Assembly (NCBI GenBank): GCA_002421405.1
Contig: DIJY01000085.1
Coordinates: 3,637 to 21,411 of the forward strand
Direction of reading: 5' to 3'
Source of the DNA: Caryophanales bacterium UBA5632
Lineage (GTDB): Bacteria; Bacillota_I; Bacilli_A; Izemoplasmatales; Hujiaoplasmataceae
Length of the DNA stretch: 17,775 bases
Part shown: positions 7,302 through 14,017 of the stretch, piece by piece
How positions within the stretch are numbered: position 1 is the first letter of the stretch
Layout: each line of letters starts with the position of its first letter
Notes under the pieces: model-generated
Seen by the model: the letters and a program-made list of their open reading frames with translations, nothing else
Told to the model about the DNA's origin: nothing
The model's database searches: none
Translations under genes and position numbers: made by a program

Positions 7302-9044
7302 ATGGGAAAAATCATTAGACTTGAACAACGATTAGCCAACATGATTGCGGCAGGCGAAGTCGTCGAAAGACTCGGCAATGTCGTCAAAGAACTCGTTGAA
7401 AATGCCATCGACGCCGATGCGTTGAAAATCGATATCGAACTCGAAGAAGCTGGGATGAAAGCCATCGTTGTTTCGGATAACGGAACCGGAATGGATGAGA
7501 GCGATGCCGTCATGGCTTTTGAACGACACGCAACATCGAAGATTCATTCCGAGTATGAATTATTCCATTTGGCTTCCTTAGGGTTTCGTGGCGAAGCCCT
7601 CGCCTCCATTGGCGCCGTTTCAAAAGTTGTATTAACAACCTCTTTAGGGGGTGTCGATGGCATCAAAGTCACCTATCAAGATGGCGTATTGGTTTCAAAA
7701 ACCCTTGCGGCTCCTAAAAAAGGGACCCAAGTCGAAGTCACAAGACTTTTTTACCATACCCCGGCCCGATTAAAACATTTGAAAAGTCCCCAAGCGGAAT
7801 TAGCTTATATTGTCGATTTGGTCAATAAAATTGCGCTTTCTCATCCTGAGATTGCCTTTAAATTATCGAATAATGGTAAAGTCCTGTTATCGACGACCGG
7901 AAATAATAATGTCTTTGATATCATGGGTGAAATCTATGGGATTGAGGCCATCAAAGAAATGCGTCGTTTTGAAGGGAAAAATCGAGATTATCAAATTGAA
8001 GGCTATCTTGCCAGTCCCTTATTCAACCGGGGCACAAAAAATGCGATAACGATGATTGCGAATAATCGCATCATTCGCAATATCCGATTAACACAAGCCT
8101 TCTTAGAAGGCTTAGATCAAAAACTTCCAAAAGGGAGATATCCAGTCGCTTTAATCAAAATTAGTAGTGATCCGTTATTGATCGATGCCAATATCCATCC
8201 GACCAAACAAGAAGTTAAATTTTCCGAAGAAATGGCGCTTTATGAACTGATTCAAATGGTCGTTTCAAACGTGGGCGAATCCTTTTATTTGGTTCAAAAA
8301 GCTGAACCGACCTATCGACCTTCCATTGTGAGCGAAGATCAAATTCAACTGCGTTTTCGCGAAGAAACTCCCATTTCTCCTCCGAATGAAATAAACAACG
8401 CAATCAAAAAAGATCTTAGTCAAGAATCTAATAATGCGGATGCCGAACCCGTCAAAAAAATATTGTTTCCTGAATTTGATTACATTGGACAATACCTTGG
8501 AACATACCTATTATTCCAAAATTCAGAGGGACTTTATCTCGTTGATCAACATGCGGCTGCGGAACGCATCCGCTATGAACGTTATTTAGATAAAATGGGA
8601 AAACCAGCAGTCACGACGAAAGATTTAATGATTCCATTTAACCTTCATTTCTCGAACAGCGAAAGTCTACTTGTCGAACCGTATTTAGAAGTTCTAAAAG
8701 CCTTTGGACTGATGCTTGAAGCGTCGGGAAAAACTTCTTATTTTGTAAGAGCCATCCCAGGATGGTTTCCCGTTGATTTTGAATTGGAATACGCAGAAAC
8801 AGTGATTCGAACTTTGATAGCTGAAAAACCATTATCCATTGAAATCATCATCGATGAACTTGCGATTCTTTTAGCGTGCAAACACTCTATCAAAGCGAAC
8901 CGATACATTCATAAAGGTGAAATAGATACGTTAATGAACGATTTATCGAAATGTAAGAATCCACATACATGTCCTCATGGTCGGCCAATTATGGTCAAAA
9001 TTGATCATTTAGACATTGAGAAATGGTTTAAGCGGGTGATGTAA
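7302..9044 (+). CDS. mutL: DNA mismatch repair endonuclease MutL
   Basis: A 580-residue GHKL ATPase that couples MutS to strand cleavage. N-terminal ATPase motifs are present: ELVENAIDA (motif I), DNGTGM (motif II) and GFRGEALASIG (motif III). The segment normally ERPASV reads ERLGNV, and DAGA reads DADA. The C-terminal half holds the metal-dependent nickase site: DQHAAAERIRYE fits DQHA(x)2E(x)4E, starting at D415, and CPHGRP starts at C557. No mutH-like gene is seen, which fits a methyl-independent pathway. The clamp-binding site known as QEMIVP in B. subtilis aligns here with KDLMIP (440-445), lacking the glutamine. Start ATG 7302 follows a strong AAAGGAGG (7289-7296) by 5 nt. The stop abuts the miaA start with no gap, so the genes are likely translationally coupled. 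Confidence 0.95.
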   Translation: MGKIIRLEQRLANMIAAGEVVERLGNVVKELVENAIDADALKIDIELEEAGMKAIVVSDNGTGMDESDAVMAFERHATSKIHSEYELFHLASLGFRGEALASIGAVSKVVLTTSLGGVDGIKVTYQDGVLVSKTLAAPKKGTQVEVTRLFYHTPARLKHLKSPQAELAYIVDLVNKIALSHPEIAFKLSNNGKVLLSTTGNNNVFDIMGEIYGIEAIKEMRRFEGKNRDYQIEGYLASPLFNRGTKNAITMIANNRIIRNIRLTQAFLEGLDQKLPKGRYPVALIKISSDPLLIDANIHPTKQEVKFSEEMALYELIQMVVSNVGESFYLVQKAEPTYRPSIVSEDQIQLRFREETPISPPNEINNAIKKDLSQESNNADAEPVKKILFPEFDYIGQYLGTYLLFQNSEGLYLVDQHAAAERIRYERYLDKMGKPAVTTKDLMIPFNLHFSNSESLLVEPYLEVLKAFGLMLEASGKTSYFVRAIPGWFPVDFELEYAETVIRTLIAEKPLSIEIIIDELAILLACKHSIKANRYIHKGEIDTLMNDLSKCKNPHTCPHGRPIMVKIDHLDIEKWFKRVM

Positions 9045-9926
9045 ATGAAAAGAATAATTTGTGTTGTCGGACCGACCGCAGTTGGAAAATCAGAAATGGG
9101 GATTGCGATTGCGAAACACTTAAAAGGTGAAATCATCTCCTGTGATGCTTTTCAGTTTTACCGTGGACTCGATATCGGAACTGCAAAACTAAAAAGTGAC
9201 GATTGGCAAGGTGTCAATCATCACTTAATCGATATATTAGATCCCAATGAAAGTTTTTCTGTCGCGGATTACCAATCCATTGTTCGTGCCAAAATTGATG
9301 AATTACATCAAAAAAACATGATTCCGATTTTAGTCGGAGGCTCTGGGCTTTATCTTCAATCGGTTTTATATGATTACCGATTTAATGGAGAAAAAAGAGT
9401 CGATGACTCCGATTTAGCCAAACTCGCCAACGGGGAGTTGTGGCAATTACTTTTTTCAATTGCACCAGAAATCGCAGAAATAACGGATCATAACAACCGA
9501 AGAAGACTTTTAAGAGCCATCGAAATTGCGCGAAGCGATGGTGATCCCTTTGATGGATTCGGAAAAAATAAGTTTTATGAATCCTTTGAAATCATCGGTC
9601 TCGAAATGCCGAGAACTGATTTATATAAAGCCATCGAGCAAAGAGTCGATCAAATGTTTGACTTCGGTCTACTAGAAGAAGTTAGAGGTCTTTATGACGC
9701 GAAGGTAACGGGTCAATCTATCGCTGCAATCGGGTATAAAGAACTCTATCAATATTTTGATGGCATTCGGTCAATCGAAGAAACCGTCGCCCTCATTAAG
9801 CAACAAACTCGCCGCTTTGCGAAGCGACAAATGACATGGTTTAAAAACCAAATGGATGCGAAATGGTACGCGGTTGATAAAGCCGATTTCAAATCGGTCA
9901 TTGAAAAAGTTATATCCGAATTGTAA
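9045..9926 (+). CDS. miaA: tRNA dimethylallyltransferase
   Basis: A 293-residue enzyme, slightly shorter than the roughly 314 of Bacillus, that transfers a dimethylallyl group to A37 of tRNAs reading UNN codons. It makes the substrate of MiaB, encoded upstream in the same window. Visible motifs are the P-loop GPTAVGKS (9-16), the substrate loop around D34 followed by YRGLDIGTAK, GGSGLY (98-103), and QQTRRFAKRQMTWF near the C-terminus. The usual D-S-x-Q-x-Y signature reads D-A-F-Q-F-Y here, so the conserved serine is alanine (A35). The ATG follows the mutL stop directly; the only Shine-Dalgarno-like sequence is GGGTGA within mutL, so expression probably depends on mutL translation. In many bacteria hfq follows miaA; here a convergent gene does. 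Confidence 0.94.
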   Translation: MKRIICVVGPTAVGKSEMGIAIAKHLKGEIISCDAFQFYRGLDIGTAKLKSDDWQGVNHHLIDILDPNESFSVADYQSIVRAKIDELHQKNMIPILVGGSGLYLQSVLYDYRFNGEKRVDDSDLAKLANGELWQLLFSIAPEIAEITDHNNRRRLLRAIEIARSDGDPFDGFGKNKFYESFEIIGLEMPRTDLYKAIEQRVDQMFDFGLLEEVRGLYDAKVTGQSIAAIGYKELYQYFDGIRSIEETVALIKQQTRRFAKRQMTWFKNQMDAKWYAVDKADFKSVIEKVISEL

Positions 9927-9960
9927 AAAAAACGGATCCAGTCATAAGGCTGGGTCCGTT
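9925..9960 (-). terminator. Bidirectional terminator between miaA and the rhodanese-like gene, strongest on the minus strand
   Basis: An 11-bp stem with one G-T pair on the plus strand (9931-9941 with 9950-9960) has an 8-nt loop. Eight A at 9925-9932 become a T8 tract on the minus strand, giving a strong terminator for the minus-strand gene. On the plus strand only a weak tract (GTTCTCAATT) follows, so miaA is terminated less efficiently. Confidence 0.75.
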
Positions 9961-9965
9961 CTCAA

Positions 9966-10364
9966 TTAATCTTCTTTCAGTGGGAAAGGATACTTTTCAA
10001 TCCCAGATTCTAAAACGTAAACGGGATGAAATCCTTTTTTAATCAGTTTTTTACTGACGCGTTTAATGTGAATACTATTCGTCTCATCGTAGATAAAGAT
10101 CGCTTGGTCTTTACGAATTTTATGAAGTGACCCAAAAAGCGACATCTTTTCAAAGTTTCTGGAGCCGTTTATGCGTTTGGCTTCAAAGGCTTCATGATTG
10201 CGAATATCAATCAATTGACCTTTACGCATATTCAAGCGAAACTCTTCAGACTTTAATAAAATAATCTGCGAATAATCATGATTCTTACGCATTGCGATTA
10301 AGAGTCCTAAAACAAGTCCTAGACCAATGGGCAACACCCAAGTCCAAATTGTATCTAAAAACAT
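9966..10364 (-). CDS. Membrane-anchored rhodanese-like domain protein lacking the catalytic cysteine
   Basis: 132 residues: one N-terminal hydrophobic segment (about 8-25) and then a rhodanese fold at about 36-128. The fold shows LIDIR (51-55), the F-x-x-x-RI-x-GS-x-N signature (60-70), a strand AIFIY (88-92) and a final VYVLESGI strand and turn. The position of the active-site loop, normally C-x-x-x-x-R, reads YDETNS (92-97). The protein has no cysteine at all, so sulfur transfer through a persulfide is not possible. It resembles Bacillus YqhL, also encoded in the efp region; a binding or scaffold role at the membrane is inferred. The ATG has Shine-Dalgarno GAGGTG (plus-strand 10372-10377) 7 nt away and a consensus promoter. 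It is transcribed divergently from efp. Confidence 0.85.
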   Translation of the reverse strand: MFLDTIWTWVLPIGLGLVLGLLIAMRKNHDYSQIILLKSEEFRLNMRKGQLIDIRNHEAFEAKRINGSRNFEKMSLFGSLHKIRKDQAIFIYDETNSIHIKRVSKKLIKKGFHPVYVLESGIEKYPFPLKED

Positions 10365-10395
10365 GATAATACACCTCGATTTTCAATCACGTATA

Positions 10396-10424
10396 ATTAT
10401 AGTCGACATGATTTTTATTGTCAA
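10396..10424 (-). promoter_or_regulatory. Consensus sigma-A promoter of the rhodanese-like gene
   Basis: On the minus strand TTGACA (10424-10419), exactly 17 nt, then TATAAT (10401-10396): a perfect consensus. The predicted start near 10389 leaves a leader of about 25 nt. Its -35 box coincides, with a 1-nt offset, with the -35 box of the efp promoter on the other strand. Confidence 0.75.
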
Positions 10425-10446
10425 CTAACAAAAAATATAATATAAT
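10418..10446 (+). promoter_or_regulatory. Sigma-A promoter of efp and the CNNM-family gene
   Basis: TTGTCA (10418-10423), a 17-nt spacer and TATAAT (10441-10446) precede efp. A second TATAAT at 10436-10441 is too close to this -35. The predicted leader is about 47 nt. The -35 overlaps that of the divergent promoter. Confidence 0.65.
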
Positions 10447-10466
10447 ATATAAAGTGAATTAGTATG

Positions 10467-10476
10467 TACACGTGTA
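10467..10476. repeat. Perfect 10-bp palindrome in the efp leader
   Basis: TACACGTGTA is fully self-complementary and lies between the predicted efp transcription start (about 10453) and the Shine-Dalgarno. It could be a small operator half-site pair or chance; nothing else supports regulation. Confidence 0.3.
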
Positions 10477-10499
10477 AAATGCTTTAGGAGGAAACTAAA

Positions 10500-11057
10500 A
10501 TGAATGCAACAGACGTCAGAAATGGCATGACCATTGAATTTGAAGGTAATATCTACGTGGTTATGGAATTTCAACATTTAAAAACCGCAAAATCGGGTGC
10601 AATGATGCAAACGAAACTCAAAAACTTGCGCAGCGGCACCGTATTTAATAAAACGTTTAACGGTTCGATGAACATTGAACCGGCAATCGTTAATAAATCG
10701 ACGATGCAATACCTTTACTCGCAAGGAGATACACATGTTTTTATGAACAATGAAAGTTACGAACAAATCGAAATCGACAAATCGAGAATTCAAAATGAAC
10801 TATTTTACATCAGCGAAGGTATGAATGTTCAAATCATGATGTTCGGCGATGAATTCTTAGGAATCGAAATACCCGATAAAGTCGTTTTAGAAATCGTTGA
10901 AACCGCGGGTTCAGCGAAAGGTAACACCGCATCAAATGCGATGAAAACCGCCCTGACAAACACCGGATTGAATGTATTAGTGCCATTGTTCATCGAACAA
11001 GGTGAAAAAATTCTTGTTTCTACCGCGACCGGAAAATACGATTCCCGTGCCAAATAA
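10500..11057 (+). CDS. efp: Elongation factor P, with an unusual tip loop
   Basis: 185 residues, the normal length, in three beta-barrel domains. EF-P binds between the ribosomal P and E sites and relieves stalling at polyproline stretches. Support comes from NLRSGTVFNKTF in the KOW-like domain, YLYSQGDTHVFM and YEQIEI in the OB domain, and the C-terminal VPLFIEQGEKILVSTATGKY with the final SRAK. The domain I tip loop that reaches the tRNA is normally K-P-G-K-G; here it is K28-T-A-K31-S-G. The lysine aligned with the modified K32 of Bacillus is kept (K31), but the proline and glycine are replaced. The start has AGGAGG (10486-10491) 8 nt upstream. The CNNM-family gene follows after 27 nt and probably shares the promoter. 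Confidence 0.94.
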   Translation: MNATDVRNGMTIEFEGNIYVVMEFQHLKTAKSGAMMQTKLKNLRSGTVFNKTFNGSMNIEPAIVNKSTMQYLYSQGDTHVFMNNESYEQIEIDKSRIQNELFYISEGMNVQIMMFGDEFLGIEIPDKVVLEIVETAGSAKGNTASNAMKTALTNTGLNVLVPLFIEQGEKILVSTATGKYDSRAK

Positions 11058-11084
11058 CGTTCACTTACAAGGAGCTGATTTTTC

Positions 11085-12470
11085 TTGGATATAGACATCC
11101 CGCGAAGTCTTAACTACCTCGCCATTACGTTTAACCCGCTGATTTTAATTTTCATGATCTTACTTTTGATCGTCTCAGCGTTTTTTTCAATGTCCGAAAC
11201 CGCCTATTCATCGGTGGGAAAGGTCAAGTTAAAAACCCTCATTGATCAAAACATTCATGGCTCAAAAAAAGCGTTTTGGATTGCGGACAATTTTGATAAG
11301 ACGTTAACAACGATTTTAGTTGGCAATAATTTGGCGAATATCGCCTTGACGACTATTTCTGTTATCTTCTTTACGGGCATTTTTGGACAAATGGAAAATG
11401 CTGAAACATTTGTATCGCTGATGAATACGTTAATAATGACGACGTTGATTTTAACCTTTGGAGAGATATTACCAAAAAGTTTAAGTAAATCAAATCCCGA
11501 AAAAGTCGCTTTAAAAATCAGTGGCTTGATGTATTTCTTGATTCAAATCATGACACCTTTGACCTTCCTCTTTCGCAAATTAAACAAAAGAGTCATTGGT
11601 CGAATCGATGATAATGGTAAAATAACTGTGACTGAAGATGAACTTGAAACCATCATCGATACGATGGAGGAAGAAGGTTCGATTGATGAAGAAGAAGCCG
11701 ACATGTTACAACGTGTCCTTGATTTATCCGAAATCACAGTCGATGAAATTATGACACCACGTGTTGACATGGTCGCCATTGACATCCAAAAAGACGTTCA
11801 ACAAATCACCGATATGTTCTTTAAATACAAGTACTCCAGAATGCCGGTTTATGACAAATCGAGCGATAACATTATTGGGATCCTTTATGAACGTGATTTT
11901 TTCACGAAACTGATTAAAGGTCAACATATGAACATCAAAAAGATTTTGCGAAAAGCCTTGTTTGTTCCTGCAACAACCAAAGTCGATGCCTTGATTGAAA
12001 TGTTACAAGACGAAAATAACCATATGGCCATCGTCGTTGATGAATATGGTGGAGTAGATGGCATTGTGACCATGGAAGATGCACTAGAAGAACTCGTCGG
12101 CGAAATCTATGATGAACATGATGATGTGGATGAACCCATCGTTGAAAAAGCGGATGGATTATACTATATTGATGCCGATCATGATTTATCAGCATTATTC
12201 GAAGATTTGAATTTAGGTGAAGTCCCTGAATCTAACTCTAATTCAATTGGTGGATGGCTCTTTGAAAAATTTCAAGACATTCCCGAAGTTGGCGAAAAAA
12301 TCGAATTTGAACAAATGATTAACCAAACGTATAACGACCTCTCCGAATTAGTTTCGGAAGATCTAGAAATATTATCGTTCGAGGTTTTGAAAGTCAAAAA
12401 ACGCCGAATTAAATCCGTAATGCTTTCGGTGAAAGTTTTCAAAAATGGCGAGCGTGAATCCGAAGTTTAG
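11085..12470 (+). CDS. CNNM/HlyC (CorC) family transporter with CBS pair
   Basis: 461 residues with the usual three-part plan. A DUF21/CNNM membrane domain (about 12-175) contains hydrophobic spans near 17-39, 75-98, 108-125 and 145-165, with SMSETA (35-40) and GEILPKS (126-132). Two CBS motifs follow (about 220-275 and 285-340), including MTPRVDMV and DEYGGVDGIVT, then a CorC/HlyC C-terminal domain (about 355-440). Members such as Staphylococcus MpfA and the CNNM proteins handle magnesium efflux; older annotations call them haemolysin C. Mg2+ efflux is inferred from family. The start is TTG: AAGGAG (11069-11074) lies 10 nt before it, the membrane domain begins within 12 residues, and no earlier ATG fits. 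It is probably co-transcribed with efp. The stop is TAG, followed by a strong terminator. Confidence 0.9.
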   Translation: MDIDIPRSLNYLAITFNPLILIFMILLLIVSAFFSMSETAYSSVGKVKLKTLIDQNIHGSKKAFWIADNFDKTLTTILVGNNLANIALTTISVIFFTGIFGQMENAETFVSLMNTLIMTTLILTFGEILPKSLSKSNPEKVALKISGLMYFLIQIMTPLTFLFRKLNKRVIGRIDDNGKITVTEDELETIIDTMEEEGSIDEEEADMLQRVLDLSEITVDEIMTPRVDMVAIDIQKDVQQITDMFFKYKYSRMPVYDKSSDNIIGILYERDFFTKLIKGQHMNIKKILRKALFVPATTKVDALIEMLQDENNHMAIVVDEYGGVDGIVTMEDALEELVGEIYDEHDDVDEPIVEKADGLYYIDADHDLSALFEDLNLGEVPESNSNSIGGWLFEKFQDIPEVGEKIEFEQMINQTYNDLSELVSEDLEILSFEVLKVKKRRIKSVMLSVKVFKNGERESEV

Positions 12471-12480
12471 AAATACCAAG

Positions 12481-12510
12481 CGGGGATAGCATATCTATCC
12501 CTGTTTTTTT
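12481..12510 (+). terminator. Intrinsic terminator of the efp-CNNM operon
   Basis: A 9-bp stem with one G-T pair (12481-12489 with 12495-12503) and a 5-nt loop are followed by T7 (12504-12510). The next gene's Shine-Dalgarno starts only 18 nt later and no promoter is evident in that space. Confidence 0.85.
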
Positions 12511-12539
12511 AGAAATAACGATCAGAAAAAGGTGATACC

Positions 12540-13274
12540 ATGGAAAGACTCCAAAAAGTCATCGCCCAGGCCGGCGTAGCTTCAAGACGGGCCGCAGAAC
12601 AAATGATTACCGATGGCCTTGTATCGGTTGATGGTAACATTGTAACCGTCCTAGGAACAATGGTTGATGAAAACCAAACCATCGTCGTCGACGGAAAAGT
12701 GTTGTCTAGAGAAGAAAAAGTCTATTTTATTTTAAATAAACCTGAGGGCTTTGTTTCGACGACGGAAGATGATAAAGGGCGTAAAACGGTTCTTGATTTA
12801 GTCATTGTACCGCAAAGAATTTTCCCTATCGGACGTCTAGACTATGATACGTCTGGTGTTATACTTTTAACCAATGATGGCGATTTTATGAATGCTTTAA
12901 TCCATCCGAAATTCAAAGTAGAAAAAGAATACCAAGTCAAAATTGAAGGTTTATTGCGAAAAGAAACATCTAAACTTTTATGCCGCGGCGTCAACTTAGG
13001 GGATTTTAAGAGTGGTCCCGCAAGAATTTTTGATGTAAAATACGATGAAACGAAAACCAATTCGTATTTATCAATCATCATTACCGAAGGAAAATACCAT
13101 CAAATTAAAAGAATGTTTGAAGCGGTTGGCCATCCGGTCATGAAACTTCGCAGACATCGATTTGGGTCCATAACAGCCGATGGATTGCCCCTCGGTGAAT
13201 ACCGCAGATTGAAACCTCATGAAATCAAGCAACTATGGAATTTGAGCCGTTTTGGAAAAACAGAAGAACGATAA
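12540..13274 (+). CDS. rluB: RsuA/RluB-family rRNA pseudouridine synthase
   Basis: 244 residues. An N-terminal S4 RNA-binding domain (about 1-48; RLQKVIAQAGVASRR is typical) precedes the pseudouridine synthase domain. The catalytic motif GRLDYDTSG starts at residue 98 with the catalytic aspartate at D101; VEKEYQVKIEG, EGKYHQIKRM and RHRFG follow in the order known for RluB/RsuA enzymes. It isomerises a uridine in rRNA: 23S for RluB, 16S for RsuA. Choosing RluB rests on length and the Bacillus-like context near cmk, so the exact target is inferred. The ATG follows AAGGTG (12529-12534) by 5 nt. A terminator sits just upstream and no promoter was found in the short gap, so read-through or a promoter inside the preceding gene is possible. 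Confidence 0.9.
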   Translation: MERLQKVIAQAGVASRRAAEQMITDGLVSVDGNIVTVLGTMVDENQTIVVDGKVLSREEKVYFILNKPEGFVSTTEDDKGRKTVLDLVIVPQRIFPIGRLDYDTSGVILLTNDGDFMNALIHPKFKVEKEYQVKIEGLLRKETSKLLCRGVNLGDFKSGPARIFDVKYDETKTNSYLSIIITEGKYHQIKRMFEAVGHPVMKLRRHRFGSITADGLPLGEYRRLKPHEIKQLWNLSRFGKTEER

Positions 13275-13291
13275 TATTGAACGATTTGTAG

Positions 13292-13316
13292 TATACAATC
13301 GAATGATTGTGGTATA
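13292..13316. repeat. Inverted repeat overlapping the cmk promoter
   Basis: ACAATC (13295-13300) and GATTGT (13305-13310) form a perfect 6-bp inverted repeat around GAAT. Allowing a 2-nt bulge it extends by TATA on each side, reaching into the -10 box. It lies upstream of the predicted transcription start, so it would act as DNA, for example as an operator, or be incidental. Confidence 0.35.
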
Positions 13317-13318
13317 AT
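13310..13318 (+). promoter_or_regulatory. Extended -10 promoter for cmk-S1 protein-der
   Basis: TGG followed by TATAAT (13313-13318) is an extended -10 element. No good -35 exists at 16-18 nt; TATACA at 13292-13297 with a 15-nt spacer is the best. The predicted start near 13325 would leave a leader of only about 18 nt. Confidence 0.55.
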
Positions 13319-13329
13319 GTATAAAGGTT

Positions 13330-13335
13330 GGGGGG
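13330..13335 (+). promoter_or_regulatory. All-G Shine-Dalgarno of cmk
   Basis: A run of six G, 7 nt before the ATG, replaces the usual AGGAGG. It can still pair with the anti-Shine-Dalgarno UCCUCC through two G-U pairs. Such a G run is unusual in this AT-rich sequence. Confidence 0.5.
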
Positions 13336-13342
13336 CGATTAA

Positions 13343-14011
13343 ATGAAACAACATGCCATCGCAATCGACGGACCTGCAGGAGCAGGGAAATCGACCGTTG
13401 CGAAAATGCTCGCAAAGCGTCTTGGATATGTCTATATCGACACAGGTGCAATGTACCGGGCAACCACCTATAAAGCAATGCGTTTAAAAATCAATTTAGA
13501 AAATCCTGATGACTATTCATTTCTCGAAACAACAGAAATGAAATTCATCGATGATGTTTTATACGTTGATGGTGAAGAAATCACTAAAAAAATAAGAACC
13601 AACATCGTCAACCAAAATGTCTCATTAGTGGCGAGTCACATTCCCGTCAGAAACGAACTCGTTCGCTTGCAGCAAGCAATCGCTGCAAAAACGAACGTCG
13701 TGATGGACGGAAGAGACATCGGCACTGTCGTATTACCGCATGCTGACCTAAAAATCTTCATGACCGCGACTGTTGAAGAACGTGCGCGAAGAAGACATGA
13801 AGAAAACATAGCCAATAACATCGAATCAGATTATCAAAAAATCTTTAAGGATATTGAACGTCGTGACAAAATCGATTCAACGCGTATGTATAATCCTTTA
13901 AGACAAGCTGAGGATGCCATCTATCTTGACACTTCGCATCTCGACATCGATACGGTCAGCGAAGTCATCTACCAAATGTTTATGAAAATCATTAAGGATA
14001 ATAAGGAGTGA
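13343..14011 (+). CDS. cmk: Cytidylate kinase
   Basis: 222 residues, normal for the family. It phosphorylates CMP and dCMP with ATP in the cytoplasm, recycling cytidine nucleotides from RNA decay. Motifs: P-loop GPAGAGKST (from residue 10), YIDTGAMYRA for the nucleotide-binding helix, MDGRDIGTVV, the arginine-rich ATVEERARRRHEE lid, and RDKIDSTRMYNPL with the substrate-binding arginine and aspartate. The start is the ATG after the G-rich Shine-Dalgarno. The gene ends in TGA, and the Shine-Dalgarno AAGGAG (14003-14008) of the S1-protein gene overlaps its last codons. The cmk-S1-der order is shared with many Bacillota, including ypfD and engA near cmk in Bacillus. Confidence 0.95.
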   Translation: MKQHAIAIDGPAGAGKSTVAKMLAKRLGYVYIDTGAMYRATTYKAMRLKINLENPDDYSFLETTEMKFIDDVLYVDGEEITKKIRTNIVNQNVSLVASHIPVRNELVRLQQAIAAKTNVVMDGRDIGTVVLPHADLKIFMTATVEERARRRHEENIANNIESDYQKIFKDIERRDKIDSTRMYNPLRQAEDAIYLDTSHLDIDTVSEVIYQMFMKIIKDNKE

Positions 14012-14017
14012 ACAACA

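Noticed and set aside
13330..13335. Phase-variable G tract at the cmk ribosome site
   Set aside because: Six G is short for slipped-strand variation, and switching off an essential kinase would make little sense.
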